A program made the translations under genes and the position numbers. Of a DNA stretch of 64,000 nucleotides, positions 27,666 to 37,457 are shown piece by piece (within the stretch, counting starts at the first letter, position 1; every line of letters starts with the position of its first letter). The stretch comes from Branchiostoma floridae. Taxonomy: Eukaryota > Chordata > Leptocardii > Amphioxiformes > Branchiostomatidae. The notes beneath the pieces are model-generated. The model saw only the letters and a list, made by a program, of their open reading frames with translations, made no database searches and was not told the DNA's origin. The stretch covers positions 7,006,066 to 7,070,065 of the forward strand of contig NC_049985.1 in the NCBI RefSeq assembly GCF_000003815.2, given 5' to 3'.

Positions 27666-28080
27666 CATTGACATGATCATATACTACAACCCTTTCACAA
27701 AAATACAGCATTCATATAAAATATCAATATTTAGAAAACTAATAACCGAGCTGTCAGTTGGCAAAATAAAAACAGTTCAAGGCCACTTGGTATACTTTCA
27801 CTTAGTCCAATTAAAAATAGTAAGTCCAAATGCATTGCAGACCGCCATATAATCAAATTTATCTGAATCCTGTGACGGATAAAAGTGAAGCACCTGGAAA
27901 AGGTACAAATCGCAATTTTTTTCTTGACAAGGACAAGGTGTGACAAAGCCCGTAGACTCAGGTAGCCGCATGCGTTAGCATGGCTGCCACCACGTACACA
28001 CGCACACTTTCACGCCGTTTTCCTCCATCTAAAGCTGCCTAAACCAAAACATGACTGACAGAAGGGAAGCCTGAACGTAC

Positions 28081-28485
28081 CGAGAGCCTCAGAACACGCC
28101 GCCGCGAGCGAAATGTTAAAATAAAGTCTGATTCAGACCCAAATTTTGCAGGAATCCGCGCGAAAACGTCCAGGAAGTCCTCTTTTCAAGTTCTACTAAG
28201 TGCGCATGCGTAGCAGTAGAGCATGATGGGAGAGAAATTTTCCAAAATAAAATAAAATAAAATAAAAATTAAAAGAAAAATACAGATGACATTAAGATAC
28301 GGAACATACAAATAGATGTCTATCTACCTTAAAAGACAACATTTAAGAGTGACTTATATCAACAAATTGTACTTTTTGTCAATATGACCTTTGACCTACA
28401 TGTCTGACTCAGGCTCCTGTGAGATATCGCGGAAGTGAAAGACAGTCTTGACATTTCATCGGTTTTCTTCAAGTTTCTAGTCTCT
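28081..28485. promoter_or_regulatory. Bidirectional promoter CNOT7/8 - VPS37A
   Basis: The interval between the inferred CNOT7/8 leader exon donor (28,080) and the VPS37A start is about 400 bases. It contains TGCGCATGCG at 28,201-28,210, a perfect NRF1-type palindrome, and CGGAAGTGA at 28,430-28,438, a consensus ETS site pointing to VPS37A. An (AAAAT)n microsatellite lies at 28,244-28,270. No TATA box is evident, as expected for divergent housekeeping promoters. Motif matches are seen; activity is inferred. Confidence 0.6.
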
Positions 28486-31400
28486 ATGACGAGTATGTTT
28501 AACTTATTTGGACGCTCGAAACCGCAGAGCAACCTTCCGGCCCCAACAGCGCTACAGCAACAACGTCACAAGCAGATAGAAACTCTGAAAACCTTCAACC
28601 AGAAGTGAGTGAGCAAAAATTTTGGCTACTCTTGCATCATAGATGTACATGATGTACAGTGTATTTTCTACTCTGCCGATCAATTCAAAACTACATCTAC
28701 GTGTCATCTAGAAGAGATAGGGGTTCTCAATGAAACTGTAATTCCTAATTAAGAGAATTTTGTAATTATTTGCATGCAAAATATTACCTCGATCGGACTT
28801 TTTGATTTGGGTATTTTCATTTTGACATGTCAATTAAATTGAATTATCATGATATCAACATGATATGTTAAAAGGCAAACAAGACCAGTATTTCAAATAC
28901 TGGTCGTGTTTGCCTTTTAACATATAATATTGATATCATGGAAGAATATATTATAATAATATATTCTTCCATTCGGACACCATAAAATTTATAACGTTAA
29001 AGATACAATGTTAATTTGGTTATCACGAAGACTTCAATCAGGTGGAGTCCCAGACTCTGTCTCCCACCCATTGTTTGGAGCTGTTGTTGTCATTTCCATC
29101 CTGGGATGAAGGGGCAGGTCCTGGAGACAGCCCTGTGTCATCATCACTACAGAAACATTTATAAAGATGATCATGATGAAATGGGCGCAAGCATGCCAGT
29201 TTCCATGCAACTGAAGCAATAGTTTCACCAAAAACTTAGAAACTTGTCGTTTCAAGACTTACATGAAAGTAAGTTAGTTAACACTGGGCAACTCTAAGCA
29301 TAACTGAATGTGTGTTTATTTTATGACAGCAGTAGACTGAGTAGTTAATAGGTGATTGTTGAAGCATTAAGATGTTGGTCCAGTGTATGACAGTTTATGT
29401 AGAGAAATGTGTCTGTTGTTCCAGTGTGTGTGAGCTGAGGAGAGATGTGGAGTACCGGGTCACCTGCTCCATCAACAACGTCACCATTTCTCTCAACATG
29501 TAAGTTACACTTTAAGACATAGTGACATATGGAAGATTCAGTCTAAAGCGCTAAAGGAACTGATAGGGTACTCTCTTTAGCAGAGATTGTTGTTACCTTC
29601 TTATCATATATCCAAGTATTGACTTATCCTGCCAGTTGATTTTACTATTTTTAGTGACGCTGAAGATGAGTGATATATGTCACTTGAAATGTCCGAAAGT
29701 AATCTCTATCCAGTTGTAGAGATAATTTACTGTCTTTTCGTATTGCATACTGTATAGGATGTGTAAGTATTAATCTCTCCCCTAACAGTCAGCTGCCTCC
29801 TGAGTTCCCCAAGGACCGTCCCATCGTGGTAGTCAGTCCGCCACTGCGCCATCCGTGGGTGAACGAGCAGATGGTAGTCACCGGCTGTCCTGGCATCAAC
29901 AGTGTAAGTCAGCCTTAAAGTCTGGATTTTTAGACTGCAAAAAATCTATTTCGTAAATGTACCTTTTCAATTTTTACCACCTCCAATGTAGGGTACCGTA
30001 CTGTTTTTGGTTCAGTTGTGTATGTGTGTTCACTCCTATAACACCCTTTGATTTAGTTTGTATAAATTTTGATAGGTTGGTACCTATTGAGGTCCAAAGG
30101 GTACATGGAGATTTGGGGTTCCCGAGTAGCTTGATCAGGTACTGCAGCATTGCAAGTAGATGCACCTATTCATATGTAGTGTTGTGATGAGATGGGACGG
30201 GGTCACTGATAAAGATTTAGTTTGGCCCGCTAGTGACCTAGAAAAACTGGAGATAGAGACCAGAGCCTCACTCGAGGGTTGTGAGAGCCAGGAGAAAGTC
30301 TAGCCCTGAGTCACTAGTACTGGATTTAGTAGGATTTCATGGATTAAAGAAGTTCAAGAGTACACTTCAGTCTCGCGCCTCCTGACACGTGGTGTCAGAA
30401 GTGGGATCATCGCTGACGGCAAAATGTAGGCGAGGACTCACTCAAGAAGAGAGAGAGAAGGAGAGGGAAGCAGAAGAGAGAGAGAACAGAGAGAGAAGGA
30501 GAGGAACTGTGAGTAATTGTGATCAGGATTGAGCTGTCAGGATCAAGTGCAAGTGCAGAGGTTTGCATAACAGTCAGACAAGAGAAGGGATTCCGAAGAA
30601 CAGTTGGACTCTTCTAGCTTGGCATTTGTTTATCTGGGCTGTGCATGCTTAGAGAAGAACACATCTGGATTGAGTTTTCTGTGGAGCCAAGGAACATTCC
30701 AGAGTGCCGGCGGTCAGACGGGCGGTTCCAAGTCAATAAACTGTGGCAAGGCTGACTCAGGAAGAGTAGAAACTGAGGAAGTCCAGGGATAAAATGGATC
30801 AGCTCATGGAGGCTGGGGAGAAGTTGGGGCTCTCAGGGAGTGAGCTCCGACAGTTTGTGCAAGAGCAACAAGCATTGGAGAGGCAGAGCAGAGAGTGAAG
30901 GAGAGGGAGGCAGAAGAGAGAGAGAAGGAGAGAGAGGCAGAGCAGAGAGAGAAGGAGAGAGAGGCAGAGCAGAGAGAGAAGGACAGAGAAGCTGAGCAGA
31001 GAGAGAAGGAGAGAGAGGACAGAGGGGCAGAGCAGAGAGAGAAGGACAGAGAGGACAGAGAGGCAGAGCAGAGAGAGAAAAGGAGAGAGTAGCTGAGCAC
31101 TTCTCCAAAGAGGGGATCATTTGTAGTGTGTATTTAGCTGATAACTTCAGAATTCCAGAGTTAGGGTTGTTTCAAGAGAAACTGTTTTACCAGTGTAGGA
31201 TAGTACATTGTATGGTTGCCATGGTAACTGTGAAGGTTGCTCAGTTGTGCAAGTAGGTCTTGCTGTGTGGTGTAGTGTCTGTGAGTCTCTAGTTGAAAGC
31301 AAGCACATCATTCGGACGCCTTGGTTCTTGTTGGCGAGTCAGGCTTCGCGTAGAGCTTGGACAATGGAAATGGGAGGAAAGTGTGTTCTGGGTGGCCATG

Positions 31401-34400
31401 CCTGCCTGGGTCAGGGCGTGAGGTACGTGCCTGATGCCGGTGTAGGGGCACCGACACCGAGGTCTGTCCCAAGATTGTGCCAAGTCACGGGAGTTGATGA
31501 CGGACAGTTCAAGGGTTTGGTGGTTGTGTTGTGGCGAACAGTACTAGAGATGCAGCGTGCACACCAGGAGAAAATTGCCAAGCTGTGCCAACATTTCACA
31601 AGTCTGATGATGAAGAATCTAGAGAGCCTTTGAGTGACATGTATCTTAACTTCCGTGTTTATACGTAGCAGGTCAGTAGTAGAAGTTGTGTTGTGGAACC
31701 AGTTAAGGACTGACACGTATGGACAATAGAATAGAGATGCATAGTCTAACTTGTGTGCTCACTTGTGTTTCCGAGTTATTAATCTGAGATTGTCTTGAAC
31801 GTCACTGAACGGACACTTGGACTCTACATTTGGACTCTGCATGTACTTAGATAACAGTATTAACATTAGTTACGGATAGTAGTCTCCTTACTCCCATGTA
31901 CGATATATCAGAACTGTTCAGTAGTCACAGAGTTTATGTTCAAGTTCAACTTGTTACGGTTAACGTCGTAAAGTACTAGTGATGTAATCTAGCGAGGTTT
32001 TAGGCACACGTTGTGAAGTTATTAGCAAACGTTGTGATAGAAATAAGGATTTCTATCAAGGGAAAAAGGGGGATGTGTGATGAGATGGGACGGGGTCACT
32101 GATAAAGATTTAGTTTGGCCCGCTAGTGACCTAGAAAAACTGGAGATAGAGACCAGAGCTTCACTCGAGGGTTGTGAGAGCCAGGAGTAAGTCTAGCCCT
32201 GAGTCACTAGTACTGGATTTAGTAGGATTTCATGGATTAAAGAAGTTCAAGAGTACACTTCAGTCTCGCGCCTCCTGACAAGTGTGGTATAATAGACAAA
32301 AAGCTGATCAGTTGTCCCTGACGAATTCCCCCTTTTGGGAGGGAGATATCTTGGATTGATTGTAAGAAGAACTGGAGGGCCAGGGGAGGATCACTAACAT
32401 CAGTGATAGCTAAGGCTATGGTATTAAGTAATCAAAAATATATATATATATATTTCGCAGAGGTATGTGATCTTGAGTTTCTTGTTACTTCAGTTTTCAG
32501 TGCATACAGACCTAGGACGGGTTATTAGAACTATCATTGATGAGTTCAAGAACAACCCACCACAGGTCTTACCTCCGTACGTATGCCAACTTTTTTCTGT
32601 CTTTATCATTGAACCATTTTGTTCATATCTTAAGAATTTCTTGTTTGGACATCATTTAGATATTACATACATTATCATTTTGTAATGTATGTTTTCTTAT
32701 TTTGCAGTGTTTCATCAGGTGGCCAGCTACCTTACCCTTCACATCCTCCTCAATATATGGGAACTAACAGCCCATACCCTAGTACTTCCTACCCCTCCTC
32801 CACCAGTAGCTACATGCCTCAGGTTCCCATGCCGACGCTGCCATCTACATCCACTACTACCACTCCTACAGCCAGGCCGGAGGTCCGTGTGCAAGGCAAC
32901 TTCTCTCCTGTACAAGTAAGTTCTGTAGCCACTTAAGTAAATGCGAAGTTTATTTATACCATTGTCAAGATTTTATATGCCATTTCCGTGCAAGTAAAGT
33001 TTCAAGCCTCTTGATAAGGCCTAATTTAGGCCTGAATTATTGGTGTCTCATGCATACATGTATTTTCTCTCTTTCCAGTTTAAGTATAAGATGCCGGATA
33101 TTCCTGAGTCTTTTGAAGAAGTCAACTCACTCAGGTACAACAAGTCCTTTTTGTAGAAAAGTTATGTGCTGCAGAGTGGCAGCCTGGCAGAATGTAAGGC
33201 AGAAGTAGTGTAATAGGATACATGTACTTGGAGAATTGGAAGTCAGTAGTTTGGCTTTGGTCCAATGTTATAATGTTACAGGGGCAGGATGTCTCAAAGC
33301 TACAAGCATACTCATTTAGAGCTTGTTTCATACAGTGTTATATAGTCAAGTCAAGGACGTTACATGTAACGTCCTTGGTCAAGTGTAAGCTTTTTCTCAA
33401 AAGATCGCATCAATAGATTGCACCTGTATTACAAACATAAACATGAATGTTGCTGTTTTCCAGAGATGATGGAATGATGATGATAACTTAATATATTTAT
33501 GATTTCTCCAGTGTTGCTGAGCTGAAGGAGCTCCATGACAACGAGACCAAGGTCGTTGACCTCTTCAGCAGCCTGCCCCAGTGTCAGCAGCTTTACCAGG
33601 ACAGAGACAAGCTCAATGATGCCACAGAACAGCTAGCAAGTATGGAAACATTTGTCTCCTTTACATGTGGTGGGATGTCATCATATGGAAGCACTCTAAT
33701 CCTGTGTTACACAATCTCTCTTTGCCAGGGGCTAAGAGGAGCTCAGGGTTCTATGTTACAATAGAAACCAGTCATCACTGATCCAACACCATGCTAACAG
33801 ACAGTTCTCAGACTGGCAATAATAGGTTGATGTCAGCACATATTGCATAAATCAAAAGGATTAAGATCATCTTGACTTGTATAGAGGTGTTGGCTATCAA
33901 ATTTCTAAGGGTCTGACAAGGAAACAAGCCACTAGAACAGGTTTGATTTAGTCAGGCTACCACCAGGACAATTGATTAACTCTGTGTTGTATCTATTTTG
34001 ACTCCACCAGGACAGAACCTGGATAAACAGCCGATGCTGGAGCTGAAGAAGAAGGAGTTGATAGAGAAGGTGGATGAACAGAACGAGCTGAGGAGAGCGT
34101 TCGACAAGAGTTCACAGAGACAGAATGACCTGATGGATGTAAGCCATTGTGTCCTTGTTTTAACTATATGTGTGTCACACTGCAGGGAAATCAATTGGCT
34201 GACTAAATGACATTTTTGGCAGTAGCATACCTGATGTTCTCTCAAATTCATTGCACAATATAGAGATCAGCCAATGTTCACAGGACCCCAAGCCCTATCC
34301 AATGTAAAAATCATGCAGATGCAGATGTTATGGTTTATGTATTGTACATGTATTATTATACCTGTATTTTGTATTGAACATGCATTGTGTATTAAATATG

Positions 34401-35398
34401 CATTGTGTATTGAACAGATATTGTGTATTAAACATGCGTTGTGTATTGAACAGGTATTGTTTATCAAACATCTAGTGTGTACTGAACAAGTATTGTGTAT
34501 TGTATATGTATTGTGTATTGTACATGTCTTGTGTATTTGAATTTCAAATACAGTGTTGGCCAACCAAATCTTTCAGTCAGCTCTGATCATGAAACACTTT
34601 ATCGGAATATTTTTACTGGACAAAAAAAAAATCCTGTACAATGCATTCATGATAATCTTGGAGCAGACAATTTTACTGAATCTTTGATGAATTTGAAATT
34701 TTTTTGCAGCAATTTAAGCCCGCCATGATCCAAGCTAACCTGAAGGTGGCAGCCCAGCAGGCAGAGGAGGAGTCTGATGTCATCGCAGAGGACTTCCTGG
34801 AGGGCAGGATGGAAATGGATGAATTTCTACAGAAATTCATGGAAAAAAGAGTGGTAGGTTGCTGATTGCATAATTCTCACCCAGATATGGTGCAGAGTGC
34901 TATTCCTTTTTTTTCATGCTGAATAAATAAGTTGCTACTTTCCATATTAATCATTATTAATCATTTGCAGACATCATAGTCTGATGCATTATGAAGCAAA
35001 ATGTGCTTGATTGTATTCCTTTTTTCATGCTAAATACATTATCATGGTTGATGTCTAGTACAGTAACTGTCACTGAGAGTAATTATAGCAAATACAGTAC
35101 AGTCTAACCTATACTGGATACTGGTGCCCACTTCTCAAAAAGGGCCACCAGGCCATTAATACTGTCAGTTGCCTTTTTGGTGGTCCTTTTCCAATGTCCC
35201 AAGTGCTAAAAAGCCTGTATGTAGTGGCCCGTTTGCTCTGACCATTTTTTGAGTCCCATGAATGGTCCTTAATGTTTAACTGGACGTGCTAAAATGTAAT
35301 CCACTCTGTTCCAGCTGTGCCATACCCGCCATGCAAAAGAAGAGAAGTACCAGCAACTAATGGCCAACAGACCACTTAGATCTACAATGACAATGTAG
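28486..35398 (+). CDS. VPS37A: Vacuolar protein sorting-associated protein 37A (ESCRT-I subunit)
   Basis: Complete gene, ten exons: 28,486-28,604; 29,425-29,499; 29,789-29,903; 32,494-32,576; 32,708-32,915; 33,079-33,134; 33,512-33,639; 34,011-34,138; 34,710-34,853; 35,315-35,398. Phases join throughout. Two in-frame ATGs, 28,486 and 28,495, give 379 or 376 aa; the second (MFNLFGRSK) resembles the family's start. Residues ~15-125 form the UEV-like domain (VEYRVTCSINNVTI, LPPEFP, HTDLGRVI..EFKNNPP); exon 5 is a Pro/Ser/Thr linker; FKYKMPDIPESF opens the Mod(r) domain, which ends in the diagnostic AEEESDVIAEDFLEGRMEMD and FMEKR. VPS37A joins TSG101, VPS28 and MVB12/UBAP1 in ESCRT-I, which sorts ubiquitinated cargo into multivesicular bodies. 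Intron 3 was enlarged by an LTR retrotransposon. Confidence 0.96.
28848..28940. repeat. 93-bp near-perfect hairpin in VPS37A intron 1
   Basis: Left arm from CATGATATCA through GTTAAAAGGCAAACAAGACC, apex CAGTATTTCAAATACTG, right arm the complement with about four mismatches. Virtually no loop. It is followed directly by a second 29-bp palindrome, GAAGAATATATTAT..ATTCTTC, at 28,941-28,969. It could be a tiny foldback MITE or a small-RNA hairpin. Confidence 0.65.
30183..30387 (+). repeat. 5' LTR
   Basis: 205 bp, TG...CA termini, 203 of 205 positions identical to the 3' LTR by eye. The differences are a C/T at GAGC(C/T)TCAC and an A/T at AGGAG(A/T)AAG. Confidence 0.93.
30390..30407 (+). promoter_or_regulatory. 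Primer binding site, tRNA-Leu type
   Basis: TGGTGTCAGAAGTGGGAT lies two bases inside the 5' LTR and is complementary to the 3' end, with CCA, of animal tRNA-Leu ending ATCCCACTTCTGACACCA. The tRNA end is from memory, not from a search. Confidence 0.8.
30440..31092 (+). repeat. GA-rich tract inside the LTR element
   Basis: Two clusters, 30,440-30,510 and 30,890-31,092, of GAGAGAGAAGGAGAGA-type units. In the second cluster the units run to about 24 bp, in phase with codons, and encode repeats of EREAEQREK type, a charged coiled-coil-like stretch. It follows the aborted gag-like frame in another register and probably derives from the gag coiled coil expanded by slippage. Confidence 0.75.
32076..32280 (+). 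repeat. 3' LTR
   Basis: 205 bp, preceded by the purine run AAGGGAAAAAGGGGGA at 32,058-32,073 and followed by the AGTGT target duplication. Confidence 0.93.
33352..33377. repeat. Perfect 26-bp palindrome, CAAGGACGTTA family
   Basis: CAAGGACGTTACA followed directly by its exact complement, in VPS37A intron 6. The same half-site recurs as palindromes at 45,151, 45,239, 47,517 and 56,258. Confidence 0.8.
34331..34535 (+). repeat. 18-bp minisatellite in VPS37A intron 8
   Basis: About eleven degenerate units of the form TATTGTGTATTGAACATG. Because 18 is a multiple of three, both strands stay open and give repetitive pseudo-proteins of about 90 residues, which are not genes. Confidence 0.85.
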
Positions 35399-37457
35399 TG
35401 TAAAGACATTAGTATGGGCTCAGGCTAACAACAACATTCCTAATTGTTTTTGAAGGCATTATAGAGAAAGGTTGGATCTGCAAAGGTGAGGTTCAACAGA
35501 GAAATAAACTTTTGAACAAGTGTCAGCTTTGATATTCTGTAAAGTTTTAACACTGAATATAGATGTATTATAGTGATAGATAGCTATTGATTACAGGTAG
35601 AAAAATCAGCCATTTCTGTTATGATGCAAATCCTCCTCAAAATCAGCACTGTGCCATAACTTTTGGCACAGTCACAATCGAGGTCTCTGTACAACTTTGA
35701 TATGATCATAGATTTTTCAAGCAGGGTCTGACAGAACCAGCTGCTGACATTAGGATCAAAGAGCCTTTGCAGTAACACAACAGATAGAGCCTTTGCAGTA
35801 ACACAACAGATGAATTTTGCAGGATATACATTTTGTATCATATTGCAATCATATGATTGGAATAAAAATGTGAGGGGGCCTTCAGTTGTAAGATACCCGA
35901 GTAATGCTTTGAAATGCCATACTAACACCACCAAAAAAAAGTTATTAACTGCACAGTTTCAGGTTTGGTACTTTAGGACCACCTATAACATCACAGACCA
36001 TTTGCTTTTATGTAAATTTTGACTACATTTGTATGCAACAGTTTTCCTCCATTTCAGTACTGTATATATTGCTTTGAAATGTATTAAGTGCAATATGATG
36101 AAGTGAGCTAAATTGAAATGGGCACCTTCATGAATGTATACAATAACAACTGTCTCCAAGTTCTGTATCCTAATTCTGTGTTCAGAGTAGAAGTAGAAGT
36201 GTATACACAGGATCTATAGTAGAAAACAAACTGAGGTTCATGTATTCTTGTTTCTTTTACAATATCACAACATATTTTTTTTAGAAACATTTCACGTTGT
36301 TTAATTTTCCTTTAATGCTCCTCATGGTGTTAGATTTATGTACATGTATAATAACTAATTTTAAAAAGGATTGTGATAGTATGGAAAGTAATCTATGCCA
36401 TAGAACATAGTATTTTATTTGGGAAAAACAATATGTACATAGAACATACTGTACTTCTAAAGGTGGCAATGAACAAAATAAACTTGTACAGAGGTGTAGG
36501 TCTTCTTTTTTGTCTCTATTATTATTATTGGATCGTTATTTGGCAACATTGTATCCAATAGTGGAATTGGTAGAGCATACAACAATGTTAATGACATTTT
36601 TCTTCACACTGATCTGATAGTGTAGTAATGTCAGGTTTGAACATTCAAACACACACACCATGTAAAACCCTGAGTTAAATGAAGACATGCTAGCCTATTT
36701 AGGGGCACGCAAGCTTAAGCAAGCTTAACTCTGTAGGCTGCTTTATCTTGCATCTAATGTTGAAATGGCTAAATGGATGCATTTTGATAAGAAATCAATG
36801 GTCAATGAGGCAACTTTGCTATCTACAAAAGCTAAGTACAGTGTTACATGAAGCTGGTTTGTTACAAGAAGCTGTTGTGTTACACCAAAGGGCAGTTATG
36901 CCAGCTACATGTTTAAGAAACAGATACAACATTTTAAGATTTGACAGTTAAATATATAAGCAGCAGTGACTTGGTTAGACATAAAAGCAGCAATGACTTT
37001 GGTGACAAGGAAAAAGGAATCATGAATAAGCAAGCTTTCAGTTTAGCATTGTAAGGTAACTAATGTACTTTTTCCCACAGAAGAAGGACACTTTTGTTTT
37101 ACCCAAAATTCTTTGGCATGGAACCACATACAACCACTACACTGTAATCTTCAAATCAACAGGATATGTTATAATAACTACATACATGTACACCCTGACA
37201 GATACAAAATAACCTCGCCACCTTTTGGACTATCTTGGTCTTGTGAGGAAAGCAAAAACGTCAATCTCAACAATGTTAAGTTATTTTTACAACAGTCACC
37301 TTAAAGAGAAGAACATTTTTCTTACACATTATCGGATAAAACAAAATCTAGAGATGTCACAAAATTACCATCTACCGGTATGTACTTGCTCATCAACGGT
37401 GTATTTTCCATACGACTTACTCTACTCTATTGCTAGTGTCTAAGGCTGTTGATGTGA
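35399..37457. other. Convergent 3' UTRs of VPS37A (+) and ETFDH (-)
   Basis: No coding exon. On the plus strand AATAAA occurs at 35,503-35,508, about 105 bases after the VPS37A stop, and again at 36,477-36,482. On the minus strand an AATAAA (complement TTTATT) lies near 36,415, about 1 kb beyond the ETFDH stop, so the two 3' UTRs may overlap. UTR ends are inferred from signals only. Confidence 0.45.
35760..35811 (+). repeat. Perfect 26-bp tandem duplication
   Basis: Two identical 26-bp units containing GAGCCTTTGCAGTAACACAA lie head to tail. The perfect identity indicates a recent local duplication in 3' flanking sequence. Confidence 0.9.

Larger units (their letters stand above)
30183..32280 (+). 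mobile_element. Non-autonomous LTR retrotransposon in VPS37A intron 3
   Basis: Two 205-bp direct LTRs (30,183-30,387 and 32,076-32,280), each starting TGTGATGAG and ending CTGACA, differ at two positions only. The insertion is bounded by a 5-bp target duplication AGTGT (30,178-30,182 and 32,281-32,285). Two bases after the 5' LTR is a primer binding site (30,390-30,407); a polypurine tract (32,058-32,073) precedes the 3' LTR. The 1.7-kb interior has a short gag-like start, MDQLMEAGEKLGLSGSELRQ from 30,794, which stops at 30,896; then comes a GA-rich tract translating to (R/E/K/A/Q)n. No protease, reverse transcriptase or integrase is visible, so it must have moved with enzymes of an autonomous relative, probably Ty3/Gypsy-like. 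High LTR identity indicates a recent insertion, in the same direction as VPS37A transcription. Confidence 0.93.

Noticed and set aside
30804-31120. Minus-strand frames of 95-98 codons rich in Leu/Ser (SLSFSLCSAS repeats)
   Set aside because: Opposite-strand translation of the GA-rich tract of the LTR element.
31208-31633. 141-codon frame inside the LTR element
   Set aside because: No gag, protease, RT or integrase motif; could be a decayed remnant, but I cannot support a gene.
34267-34563. IHN(A/T)C repeat protein on the minus strand and its plus-strand mirror
   Set aside because: Translation of an 18-bp minisatellite in a VPS37A intron.
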